Source: Nipponacmea schrenckii (taxonomy: Eukaryota > Mollusca > Gastropoda > Lottiidae). From it: a stretch of DNA of 64,000 nucleotides. The notes beneath the pieces were generated by a model. That model made no database searches and was not told the DNA's origin. It worked only from the letters and a program-made list of their open reading frames with translations. Within the stretch, counting starts at the first letter, position 1. Each line of letters starts with the position of its first letter. The stretch covers positions 17,791,769-17,855,768 of the forward strand of contig JAUJPP010000007.1 of assembly GCA_030562195.1 (NCBI GenBank), read 5' to 3'. Position numbers and translations under genes: made by a program. Below are positions 38,852 to 50,083 of the stretch, one piece after another.

Positions 38852-40131
38852 GTGAGTGGGAAATGCCAACAACCCGACCAATAAGACATTCCATTACAAA
38901 ATTTATTTCTAAAGAAACCCCCTTTATTTTTAATCTAAGGTTACTTGATCATTTAGACGTTACATGAGATGTGTTGCTGTGCCGAGTGACTCTCTTACAG
39001 CAGGGCATGTTTTACAGACTATCTCACCAATTCGATAGTGTCGACCATCCAGATCTCTCCCTTAGATAGACTACTCTTACCATGCTTGTGTCCATTAGTC
39101 CAATCATTCCTGTGTATATATAAAGACAATTTTAAGTCAATATACCCAGGAATTATCAATGTGTCCATGTGGCGTTTGGTAGACGTCGTATTGACTAAAT
39201 GATTCGATCCATGTTAGGAATAGCATCATTGAAAGATGGTAGAACTCATTGAATGGTTATTTATTTTAAACGGATTTCGACCGATATTTCCCATTTTTCG
39301 TTGTTTGGAAATTGTATGAATTGATCATGTAGAACCCTATTCTACACGTGGATATAAATTTTAGTTGCACTGAAAATAGTATTTGTCTCTACCAATGTTT
39401 TGGTCTGAAACATACGATTTAAAGCAGGTAACTGAGTTCGTAGGCTTTACTCATACTACACTAATAAGTGGTTCCTATATGACACATTAATCTGTATAAG
39501 ATTGCACTCAAAAGACCATTTACTACTAGAGTTAAACACATTTAAGTATTTTTTTCTATATGGAAAGCATAAATCGATCTTGGTCTACTTTCAGTTTTGC
39601 TTTTAGCTAATTTTTCTGTAGCAGGCGTTAGATTGATCGACAATGTTCTTTTAATTACAGTTATTGTGTCTACAATGGCCCAATTCGGTGGCTGGCGGCA
39701 AGTAATTGATGTATAACCAGGAATTAAGGAATCATTCGATAGTAAACAGGCCTTTTTCCCGCCATATTTTCTCCGTCTGGTCAATAACCATAACATTTAT
39801 TTTAGCAAACATCCTGATGAAACGCCTGTCAACATTCTAATGGAATAACATCATCAATTATCTGGAAGTTGACCCCACATTTCTTTTTCAATTGGCAGTG
39901 TCAGATAGAAAATTGGGTTACAAGAGCTTGTCATTTATTACGATGTTATAAGTTCGGACTAAGAAGCAATTAATGAAACTGTGTCAGTTTTCTAATTTAT
40001 TGAATTAAAAATCTGAAGTTGAGTGAGCAAGACGAAGACGATGTTTATAACTCTTACAATTATTATTGGTCCCGTTACTAATGTTTGGATTCAAATGACA
40101 TGTAGTTATTCTTTTTGGTAGTTTTCTTTAG
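38852..40131. other. Probable intron
   Basis: Between two plus-strand exon candidates. Good acceptors end at 39000 (CTCTCTTACAG) and 39660 (TTCTTTTAATTACAG). Each is followed by an open stretch but no clear donor: the frame after 39000 runs to 39200 and the one after 39660 is short. These could be undetected exons. Confidence 0.35.
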
Positions 40132-40304
40132 TTCGGGAAGAAAATAACAATCCATATGATTCAACCCCAGACATCCCATCAGCACTCAATCCAACCACTG
40201 CATCTGAATTTAGACGGTTTGCGTATTTCATTAGTCTATTTAGCGGTTGTTTATACGGTACTCTGTTATTGATGGCAGTCCATTCTTTAATCTGTCATGA
40301 TTAA
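40132..40304 (+). CDS. Terminal-exon candidate, membrane-spanning C-terminus
   Basis: A pyrimidine-rich acceptor (TAGTTTTCTTTAG) ends at 40131. With two leading bases the frame is open for 56 codons to TAA at 40302-40304. It gives a polar stretch (NNNPYDSTPDIPSALNPTTA) and then a hydrophobic segment of about 23 residues (FAYFISLFSGCLYGTLLLMA) near the C-terminus. Entering in phase 0 from the 38851 donor instead gives a different 46-codon frame. The minus strand is also open across most of this block, so a transposon remnant is an alternative. Confidence 0.25.
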
Positions 40305-42041
40305 CCCAGAATTCGAAGTTGATATGTTAATCTCCGATCATTGACTCTCCTCGATCTGAAAACCTTGAATTTATTTGAACTCCATCCACCTTCATGATCA
40401 GATTGATCAAGAACTGTGTTGCCCACCAGGACAAACACACAATATTAACATATCTGTCCGCACTGCTGATACAATCGAATCAACACACACATCATGATAA
40501 ATACTAATGTGGAATTAAGGTCAAAACGTAAGGTATGGGCCGAAGGAATAATTATCTAAAGTGGGATGTTCAATTCCATACAATACCAAGTAGCTAATTG
40601 TATGTTGTCACTGGATACTGGAAATTAGGTTGATCCACAATAGTGGTATCAACCAATTTATTATAATAAGTCTACGTGCGTACATTGTTATTTTATACTG
40701 CTAGCAAATATGGTCAAATTGTTCCAAACGACAATCTAATATTTAATAGGTATAAACAACAGACGTAGGCGGTGATTGTTCCGTTTACATCATAATTTGG
40801 TTCTTTAATGACTTGAGTACAAGCCATGTTACAAGACTGAAAAGTCCTACTGACTCACTGATTTAAAATTGATGTATAAGATCGAGAAGAAGAGCTAAAG
40901 AGTTGAGACAAACCAGGCTGTTTATCAATCTGGCTATTGAATTAAACTAAACCAATTGACACTCAGTATTGGCCAGATACAGAATAAATCCAATAAATAC
41001 GCTACTAAAACTCCAGTAATATGAGTCTAAGTACTCGCCATTGTAATGGAACTGGAAATAAAAGTTACAAATTACTAAATGTTTGATGGTAATACGCCTG
41101 CTGACCGACTGACACGTCTGGTAGATAGATCGTTAAAGCCAATGACTGTTCTTCAATCAATATTTCATATCTCCCAGAGAACCCTTTAGTTCAGTCAATG
41201 CACTGTTATTTTTAGAGGACTGTTTTAAACAAATACCTCTTTACCTCACACATTTGTAATAACTTATTGTTTCAACCAAACGTAAGAATAATGTCCCTTT
41301 GTTAAAAAGATAGAAAGAAAGTAACCAGGCTTATATTTTACAAGGAAGTTAAGTATCTTTTCTACAAGCTGGTCCTAGTCCAAACCTCTTTCCGGGAGTA
41401 TCCCTAACCATTTTCAGCTGGATGGAATGGAATTATGAATGAAGATCGAGATCTCTACCCACAACCCCCATTAGCCCGACATACAGCAAATGACATCCTG
41501 TATAGAAACAACGCTTTTATTCTTACCAACCGTGCTAAAGAACATCACAAAATATTTTATTAATGGTGGACAGAAATCATATAGTTTTTATATTCTGTTT
41601 TTGTTCACGTCGAAGAGGAATCTAGAATATGAATACTTTCTCAAAATATCATAAAATCATTCCCTTTGTAATATTTGTCTGGGAAATTTTATGATCTCAA
41701 TGAAAGGATGTTAATAATGTCCTATGGCTGTAATATAACTGTATTTTATGTTACCGATTGGTGATATAATGAATATAAGATACCATTTGTCTTACAATCA
41801 CCATAATATGATATCATTTGAATATCAATATAACCCTTGTTGATTGTTTGTCTTCTATTTTATGTTTTAAAGAACACCCAGAGAGAATAATTGATAGGTA
41901 TTAAAACAACTTGCTAACCATTACAAGTATAATATGCATTTATATGTGGATTTTTTGTATTAAAGCTTATATAAATAAAGTATATCTGATTATCTAATGA
42001 ATCTGGTCACGATTTTGGGGGTCGATTAGGAGTTTATGCTA
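40305..42041. other. Non-coding stretch
   Basis: The first ~150 bp are less AT-rich and open in two minus-strand frames (to about 40480). After that no feature was recognised until the satellite begins. Confidence 0.45.
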
Positions 42042-43960
42042 TGGGTAAAAGTAATTTTAAACATAGTTGCCAGTCTTGGGTAAAAGTAATTTTAAACATA
42101 GTTGCCAGTCTTGGGTAAAAGTAATTTTAAACATAGTTGCCAGTCTTGGGTAAAAGTAATTTTAAACATAGTCTTGGGTAAAAGTAATTTTAAACATAGT
42201 TGCCAGTCTTGGGTAAAAGTAATTTTAAACATAGTTGCCAGTCTTGGGTAAAAGTAATTTTAAACATAGTTGCCAGTCTTGGGTAAAAGTAATTTTAAAC
42301 ATAGTTGCCAGTCTTGGGTAAAAGTAATTTTAAACATAGTTGCCAGTCTGGTAAAAGTAATTTTAAACATAGTTGCCAGTCTGGGGCTAAAAAGTAATTT
42401 TAAACATAGTTGCCAGTCATGGGTAAAAGTAATTTTAAACATAGTTGCCAGTCATGGGTAAAAGTAATTACATAGTTGCCAGTCTTGGGTAAAAGTAATT
42501 TTAAACATAGTCTTGGGTAAAAGTAATTTTAAACATAGTTGCCAGTCTTGGGTAAAAGTAATTTTAAACATAGTCTTGGGTAAAAGTAATTTAAAACATA
42601 GTCTTGGGTAAAAGTAATTTTAAACATAGTTGCCAGTCATGGGTAAAAGTAATTTTAAACATAGTTGCCAGTCATGGGTAAAAGTAATTTTAAACATAGT
42701 TGCCAGTCATGGGTAAAAGTAATTTTAAACATAGTTGCCAGTCTTGGGTAAAAGTAATTTTAAACATAGTTGCCAGTCTTGGGTAAAAGTAATTTTAAAC
42801 ATAGTTGCCAGTCATGGGTAAAAGTAATTTTAAACATAGTTGCCAGTCTTGGCTAAAAGTAATTTTAAACATAGTTGCCAGTCTTGGGTAAAAGTAATTT
42901 TAAACATAGTTGCCAGTCTTGGTAAAAGTAATTTTAAACATAGTTGCCAGTCTTGCGCTAAAAGTAATTTTAAACATAGTTGCCAGTCTTGGGTAAAAGT
43001 AATTTTAAACATAGTTGCCAGTCTTGGCTAAAAGTAATTTTAAACATAGTTGCCAGTCTTGGGTAAAAGTAATTTTAAACATAGTTGCCAGTCTTGGGTA
43101 AAAGTAATTTTAAACATAGTTGCCAGTCTTGGTAAAAGTAATTTTAAACATAGTTGCCAGTCTTGGGTAAAAGTAATTTTAAACATAGTTGCCAGTCTTG
43201 GGTAAAAGTAATTTTAAACATAGTTGCCAGTCATGGGTAAAAGTAATTTTAAACATAGTTGCCAGTCATGGCTAAAAGTAATTTTAAACATAGTTGCCAG
43301 TCTTGGGTAAAAGTAATTTTAAACATAGTTGCCAGTCATGGCTAAAAGTAATTTTAAACATAGTTGCCAGTCTTGGTAAAGTAATTTTAAACATAGTTGC
43401 CAGTTAGGTAAAAGTAATTTTAAACATAGTTGCCAGTCTTGGGTAAAGGTAATTTTAAACATAGTTGCCAGTCTTGGCTAAGTAATTTCAAACATAGTTG
43501 CCGTCATTGGGTAAAAGTATATTATTAACATAGTTGCCAGTCTTGGGTAAAAGTAATTTTAAACATAGTTAAGTCTGGTAATAGTAATTTTAAACATAGT
43601 TGCCAGTCTTGGTAAAGTAATTTTAAACATAGTTGCTATGGTAAAAGTAATTTAAACTAGTTGCCAGTCATGGTAAAGTAATTTTACACATAGTGTCTCT
43701 GTAAAAGTTATTTAACATAGTTGCCAGTCTTGGTAAAAGTAATTTAAACATAGTTCCTCTTGGTAAAAGTATTTTAAACATAGTTGCCAGTCATGGGTAA
43801 AGTAATTTTAAACTAGTTGCCAGTCATGGATAAAGTAATTTTAACATAGTTGTCAGTCATGCGTAAAAGTATTTAAACATAGTTGCCAGTCATGGGAAAA
43901 GTAATTTAAAACATAGTTGCCAGTCTTGGGTAAAGGTAATTTTAAATATAGTTGCCAGTC
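42042..43960. repeat. 35-bp satellite array (~55 copies)
   Basis: Head-to-tail copies of GGGTAAAAGTAATTTTAAAC then ATAGTTGCCAGTCTT (35 bp). Common variants are CAGTCAT for CAGTCTT, GGCTAAAAG for GGGTAAAAG, and a 28-bp short unit lacking TTGCCAG (near 42165, 42505, 42570 and 42595). The left three quarters are nearly homogeneous. From about 43370 to the right end almost every unit carries one or more single-base deletions or changes (for example GGTAAAGTAATTTT and CTAGTTGCC). Open frames in the array on both strands are artefacts of the repeat. There are no unique spacers, so it is not a CRISPR array. Confidence 0.95.
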
Positions 43961-46069
43961 CTGTTTTGGCTGTAATTAATCCACAAGCGCAACATTGGGC
44001 ATAGACATTATTATTTGAAAAGTGTCAAAAATAAAATTAGTTAAGTCTCCTATGGACATTTTTTATTGAATTGTTTTAAAGAAAATTAGTCGTGTCGGTG
44101 GCTACTTTGAACATTGTCCTAGTCATATTGCTAGCCAAGTTAACAGGGAATATAAAATTGTTCTCATGTTCTGTTTGTTTAGTGGAATACAAGGTATTAA
44201 TGATAGTTCTTCTAATATAAATACTGTGGTCTGTAGTGAAATAGTAAGTTAGAGAGTTTTATTTGTCTCAATATTTACTTTCCTACTAAATTATATCAAA
44301 ACCTAATATTAGACTGTGTTAGTTACTTGGTTATTAGATCCAACCCAAGGGGGTTAGTTGATGTCAAAAGTACATAAAGTGGTTAATATTAAATTGAACA
44401 AATGATAGAGTAAAAGAGCATAACGTCATCTATATAAACTTTGTCAAACTTTATTTGGGATGCAATCTGAAATAGGTTAGTTGTCTGTAGATTTCATGTC
44501 TTAGATTATATTTGGTACATGCCAGATATTTTTTATTTTGAAAAATATATTGAAAATATTGTGCACAGCGATTTTAAGTCTTTTTATATCGCCAATTGAA
44601 TATTGATCGGCATGTAGTTTTTCTCTAAACTAATAAGGTTAGAAAACATTTTCTAAAGAATGTTAGAATACTCGAGAAAATGAAATAAAAATACTAATAT
44701 CGAACAGGAAGACTGTGTTCGATTACATTACTTTATGAGAAGTAATAAATTTGATACTTAAACATCAATGTCCATTGGAATAAAAGTAACTTGATAGTAT
44801 GAACTACAATCCCAGGGACCTAGCGAGTTCATATTCTTTTCCAACTTATTATTACGTTAGAAATGATAACATGAAAGAAGTTCTTACAATTCTTTTAATT
44901 AAAATCCGAGACATATATTTCAAAGTTCGGCAGACATTATATTACTTCACAACGTGTTTAATTTCCGTTTCGTTTGACGTACATTGCACTGTATAATATA
45001 CATGAGAAATATTTAATTCAAATATTATTCGAATTATAAAGTGGACATTCGATATTTCAATACATTCTATAGAATATAACTCGATTGGTGGTGACCAAGA
45101 ATCAAATCGAACAATTCTGAGACATCAGATCATAATGTATCTATTGACACACAGAAAATGGCTGCTGAGGATGAAACTGTAGTATATCCATAATTTGATA
45201 CCTGTGAATAAACATTACTAATCTATGGTCCATAGTCTATAGGCGTGTTATATTTCTTCTATTACTGACCGAAAATAGAAATTGGTACTTTATATTAATT
45301 TTCCCCAAGACGAATTGAATATAGGTCGAAACAAAGTAACATAGACTAGTAATAATTCCGAGATAAGATTTCTACAATATTTCAAGATAAAAAAGGTTTG
45401 ATGTTAAATAGAATCAAGAGTGTGTGATCCACTAAAAATTTGGTCTGATATTGAAAAAAGGCCTTCAATTATTCAATTTGTTCGATGTTCTTACTCCAAA
45501 TATTGACATTGAAACTCAACGTAAAGCACATTAATCATAATGTACTACTCACAAAGAGTTTCTGGTTTTGTTTTAATATTTTTAACCAGAACATATAGCA
45601 CTTAAAATACGATTATGTTTATTATTGTATATTGTATCCAAGAAATAGATTAAACTGTTAAATTGTTAAAAGAACGCTATACAATATAAATGCACTTACT
45701 GAAAATAAACTTTCCCCAAAGTGTGTTTAATAATACTTTGGTCATATATCGTCTTTTAATTTGTGTTATCTTCATTTACTTAAACATCACAATCCTCATA
45801 ATGGTGCGTTCTAAGAAACTGTAGGATATTGGATTATGTTTATATGGTCCATTGAAATCTCATAACCTACCAATTGCTCTCTATTCCCAGGACTGATTAG
45901 TACTATCCGTCAACAAAACATAAACCCATTAAATTGGAATCATCGAATTGTTGTTGTTTTTGAAGAGTTCCTATTTGCTTTAAACCATTTTTAATTTCCT
46001 TTCTCGAGATAAATCCAATATTAAAATTGTCGAGTCGAAGTGTTGTTGGCGAAGAAAGCTTGTAGATTA
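43961..46069. other. Non-coding stretch
   Basis: AT-rich, no supported feature. Confidence 0.55.
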
Positions 46070-46262
46070 AAAAGGAGGTCGTATGTTCAAGCCATTTCTC
46101 AAAGTAGAACTTTTACTACAGGCGTCACCTCCCGTTTCCTTCCAAACCGCATTCTCTATAAAGCGACTTCCTCCGTCAACCGGCATATTTGAAGTCCCGG
46201 CCGATTCACATGATACATATAGGAGATAAAACCCATTAAACCGGCAAACCCACCAAACCGGC
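46070..46262. other. GC-richer island, possible transposon fragment or exon
   Basis: About 190 bp clearly richer in G+C and CpG than the flanks. The minus strand is open for 65 codons (46067-46264) and in part in a second frame. The right end has two AAACCGGCA copies about 18 bp apart. No splice sites, start or known domain were recognised. The composition and overlapping open frames fit either a relic mobile element or an exon. Confidence 0.35.
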
Positions 46263-48060
46263 ATTCATCACGGGTCCGATAGCCTATGGGTTTGGAGAGG
46301 ATTTCACTGTTTATCTATATGCTACTGGCTGATCAGTTGGTTTCTAAGATGTTTGCTGTAAAGATTGGTTGCTTTCTAAATCTATTTGAAAATGTAAATT
46401 CTTAGCTTTAAAACCAACAGATTAAAATATTTATTATTTAAGAGGATTTACTAATGTTTTCCATAATGTATAGTTTGGTTCTGAAAGAATATAAATATTG
46501 AAATGAAACTTGGTGTAGTCTCCTACATTAGAATTTACCAATATATTATATACAAATTATCTGTTATATAAGCGTATTTATCTTTTAGATTCATACAATC
46601 TAAATGTCATATCCTTTATTTCAAAATATTTACAGAACTAAAGATTGTTCTTAAACATAATATACTATTAACGTCTGTTATGACTTTTATCGTGTACAAA
46701 AAAATACTTATCTAGGCCTCGTATTTTGATTATAACTAGGGCTAGAAAAACATAATTCAGTATTGATTTTTCTTCATTAAATTTAATATGAAAATTAAAG
46801 TAGTTCAATGATATAAAGGAAGTGAAATGCCCTAAAAGCACTAACGATCCGAACGGATACAATGGCAGCAGGAAATAAAATATTACTGTGAAGAAGAGTG
46901 TATATTAATGACAATATATGGTCCTGTGAATAGAAAGTAATTTAATAAACCGTTTTATGTTGCGCTTTGCTCACAGCTTAAACTTACTGGTTTCACTAAG
47001 TCAATTGCATGATGGCGATTTTCGCAATTCCCGTTGGAAGAATCATGTAATATGCATTTAAAATAACATACGGGGAAATGGAAAGATTTGTTTTGATTTA
47101 TTATCGTGTTAAATATGATGATAAACGCCAGCTTTATTCAAATCAATACATACAATATTGTTTGTGTCAATTGAGTGGTCTCTGGTGAGTGTCAAGAATA
47201 TCATTTTTCTTCATTGAAATGGCGGGAAACAAACACCAGGAGGCCAATGACACAATAATTGGCTACGTTTTTAGATTTTCAAATTTATTTCGAATGATTT
47301 CTTTATGTTTAAGGCTTATCTCAAAGTTCTGTTCTTTGTCAATAGACAATGAAACTTTGATAAAATTCTCACGAAGATTTTAATGTTATAAGAACCACAG
47401 TCGTGTTCTTGTTAAAAACTTCAATTGTACTAACCGCAATCAAATAAAATTGCTCATTGATGTAAAACTAATTTTTTGTGGACAGTTTATACTATGGAAG
47501 GGAATAGCTGCCATAATTAGATGCAATGAAGAAGTGTCTAATTCCATTGTAATACGTCAAATGACATGTGTAATAAAACAAGATACTTTAATGTCAAAAA
47601 ACATATGACTGCTTTTGTTAAAGTAATCTGTTTTAAAACAAATGTTTTATGTTTAACGGTAAGATCACTCTTGTTTTTGAAGAATATAATATTACTAAAA
47701 ACTTTTACATAAGATGTATGTCACAGACCCCCGTTGCGCGCAGTTTCTCTTTTTACATTTCACTTTTGTCATATCTATTTTGTCGTATCTTTTACGTTCA
47801 TCACATGACCATCACGTGACCTAAAAAATAGAAATCATTTAAGAAATACTCCCAGGAGAATTTATAGTCTTGTTCTTCATGACAGACGGTGAATGAATTT
47901 TCTCCACCAATTAATAATAATGATAATTCTTTATTTGGGTCAACAATTTATTATGCATAATATTTTCAATTTCCAATTTAAGTTCGATTGTTGCAGCCTT
48001 TGCTAAGATGTCGGAAAACTTTTGGGGGGCGCGAACATCATATAATCGCAAAAAAAAAAT
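46263..48060. other. Non-coding stretch with weak start-codon candidates
   Basis: A well-placed ATG (GAAATGGCGGG at 47219) opens 54 codons to 47383, and a 35-codon frame from 47071 ends at a strong donor (CTCTG|GTGAGT at 47166). Neither is convincing alone. Near 47915-47945 the minus strand reads AAATAAAGAATTATCATTATTATT-like sequence, reminiscent of a LINE 3' tail, but no LINE coding sequence adjoins. Confidence 0.35.
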
Positions 48061-48466
48061 AAGGTCGCGGAGCTTCTGAGAAACCATGTAGTTGGGATTT
48101 AGCCAATTCCATCAAAATATCTGTCCCACCACCATCACTGTGGACTATACAAAAATATGCCATTTTTCAAAACATTTCCTGGTATAGACACCATATATAT
48201 CTCAAAATCTCGGCTTGATCGTTAATTTGTTCAGTAATTTTCTTTATTCGAATGATAAATTTTTAACAACAAATTATGAATTTAGCGAACAAATGTCAAA
48301 TGAAGCGTATAAATGTTGATTTTACTGTACTAATGTTTGACACCGAATTAAGCATTAAGAATGATTAATTTTGGCAGGGATTGTCTTCCATAGTTTTCTG
48401 GCTCAGGAAAAGGCTCGGAATTGAAGTGAGATGGGATGCAGCTTGTCTCAGTAGCTCCGCGACCTT
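48061..48466. mobile_element. Inverted-repeat element, 21-bp termini
   Basis: AAGGTCGCGGAGCTTCTGAG (48061-48080) plus the next base is the inverted match, with one mismatch, of 48446-48466 (TCTCAGTAGCTCCGCGACCT plus the last base). The 406-bp span has no open frame for a transposase. The termini are far richer in G+C than the surroundings. An A-run precedes the left end. No target-site duplication is evident. Best read as a non-autonomous DNA transposon or a relic of one. Confidence 0.55.
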
Positions 48467-49163
48467 GCTTATGTTGTCTGCTAAGTATCTGACATTAAGG
48501 GTCTTGATGATCGAAGCTGCTATTCCCACTTCTTGAAGCGGTGAACTATATTTTTATTTCCGAATCAGATGTGTCCAAATAGATAAATGCTAAAAAAATA
48601 AAGAAAAGCAAAAAAAAAATTCTTAATCTGGAAAGGGGCTTTAGCAGCGAGACAGTTTAAGCAAAGTTTTCGATATTAAACGCGAATGATCACTTAAGGG
48701 AATAATGAAATTAAGAAAATCAATCCCGACGATCTTGATAGTTCCCTTTGCTTAATGCAGTTGGTCAAACAGTTTTGTGTTATTGCAATGTATCCTTTGA
48801 ATCAGTGACGATCAGATGTATTCAGCATATCTGGTCTAGAAATATCACCAGTAATTGTATAACTTGTAACTCTTACATCAATAATCAACGTTTCCCCTCT
48901 GATAACAATTTTACATCTGATGATTTTAACTCCCTAGAACTCTTATTGTTGTTTAAACAATGTTTTGCCTGGACAGTTATTAACTTTTTATTAACTGATG
49001 ATTAAATCTTAGACTGACACTTGGATGGTCTGCATAGTTCAACTCTAGCATTTCGCAAATTCATATATTTTTTAGAATATCACTATACACAGGACACCCA
49101 CATACATTCTGTTTAACTTATTTCTTTATGTATAGGACATTAGGAATACTGGGTAACAAGGTT
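48467..49163. other. Non-coding stretch
   Basis: AT-rich. A plus-strand open frame of 85 codons (48748-49005) has no splice support or recognised motif. Confidence 0.4.
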
Positions 49164-49419
49164 TCAAATTAAGGTTACAAACAAATTGGCGTTAAAACTT
49201 GCCTGATGCATATTATTATTCTTTTTAATTATGTTTGACTTTAAAGTCCCTTGACGGACTTTAAACTTTGCGTCGCCATTTTCTGAGGACTTAATTATAC
49301 ATCGTATTAGTTTCTCTATGCACCAGGTTAAAACGTCTATTTTACGCAATATTCTAATTAAACTAAATATAGCTTGCCAGGTTTCTGTCGACCTAAAGTC
49401 TATTTTCGGCCTGAGCAAA
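49164..49419 (-). CDS. Terminal-exon candidate of the 51.9-kb minus-strand gene
   Basis: The minus-strand acceptor TTTTCCCTCCAAATTCACAG precedes 49419. After one leading base (incoming phase 2) the frame is open for 84 codons to a TGA at 49164. The first part is protein-like (LLRPKIDFRSTETWQAIFSL) with a helical, basic stretch after it. The tail is Asn/Lys rich. Entering in phase 0 instead gives a nine-codon ending (FAQAENRL, stop). It could follow the 51682-51905 exon through a 17-nt micro-exon. A 10-bp hairpin (TTTAAAGTCC..GGACTTTAAA) lies inside. Function unknown. Confidence 0.3.
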
Positions 49420-49884
49420 CTGTGAATTTGGAGGGAAAAATCTTTTTATTTCAAATTAAGGAGAGTTTAAAAAAATGAAAAGCAATTCCCAGAAAGCGAG
49501 GCGTTTGAACAAAGCGTCTGTCAAGATAAGTCTCCGATTGATAATGGAATGTGGTTAAATTTTCAGACATTTCTTCTCCTTGATTGACATTCCTTATTCC
49601 ACATTCAATCCATAATGTTAAACGATTCTTCTTAGTCTATAAATATGGATAAAATGTTTTATTGTCTTGTTAAATTTGACAGAGTTCCTGTCTCTATACA
49701 CTATAACTTATAGTCCGACTGAGTAATATGACGGATGAAGTGGTCTGATATTCATAAACACTGTCTAGTAATGTGATCAACCCGGATTCCTTCCTGTGAC
49801 TGGAAATAGTCACCAATTCTAGATTACAAATTGATATTTATTGACAAAGAATCTTTGCTCGCTTTTCATCTGTTTTTAATCCAG

Positions 49885-50083
49885 CTTGTTCAGATGTTTT
49901 ACTGTGATTTGTAAGATAGAACTTCGTCAAGCGAAAAAGTTCAATGTAGTTGAAGAAATTGTTGTCGAGACAAAGATACCAATTCTTTTAACAAAAATGG
50001 CTACACTAGACTTACTTTTCGTGATTCATGAACTGGTGGAAACTAGTGGAAGTGAGAAGAATACAAAGAAGTCAGTTTGTTGA
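49885..50083 (+). CDS. Plus-strand terminal-exon candidate
   Basis: Two plus-strand acceptors (…TTTTTAATCCAG ending at 49884 and CTTGTTCAG ending at 49893) feed the same frame. It runs about 64 codons to TGA at 50081-50083. The peptide is charged and amphipathic (CKIELRQAKKFNVVEEIVVE, then KIPILLTKMATLDLLF, then HELVETSGSEKNTKKSVC), more protein-like than most frames here. An internal ATG (AAAATGGCT) is in a strong context. It overlaps the minus-strand micro-exon candidate at 50016-50032; both are unlikely to be real. No upstream exon was matched. Confidence 0.3.
50016..50032 (-). CDS. Micro-exon candidate (17 or 27 nt)
   Basis: A strong minus-strand donor (ACGAAAA|GTAAGTCT) lies at 50016. 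Two acceptors precede it: CACTTCCACTAG (exon 50016-50042, 27 nt, phase 0 to 0, FPPVHESRK) and TTTCCACCAG (exon 50016-50032, 17 nt, phase 0 to 2, FMNHE). The 17-nt version links the phase-0 end of 51682-51905 with the phase-2 start of 49164-49419. The long pyrimidine tract is also the complement of a purine-rich plus-strand open frame, so it may be accidental. Confidence 0.2.

Noticed and set aside
39542..39796. 84-codon minus-strand frame
   Set aside because: Looks mildly protein-like but has no acceptor, donor or good start, and a plus-strand acceptor lies inside it.
42042..43960. Possible CRISPR array or repeat-protein gene in the 35-bp array
   Set aside because: Units are directly adjacent with no unique spacers. 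35 is not a multiple of three, so frames shift every unit; the 60-63 codon frames on both strands are artefacts.
47071..47165. 35-codon frame ending at a strong GTGAGT donor
   Set aside because: Length is within chance expectation and no downstream exon or promoter supports it.
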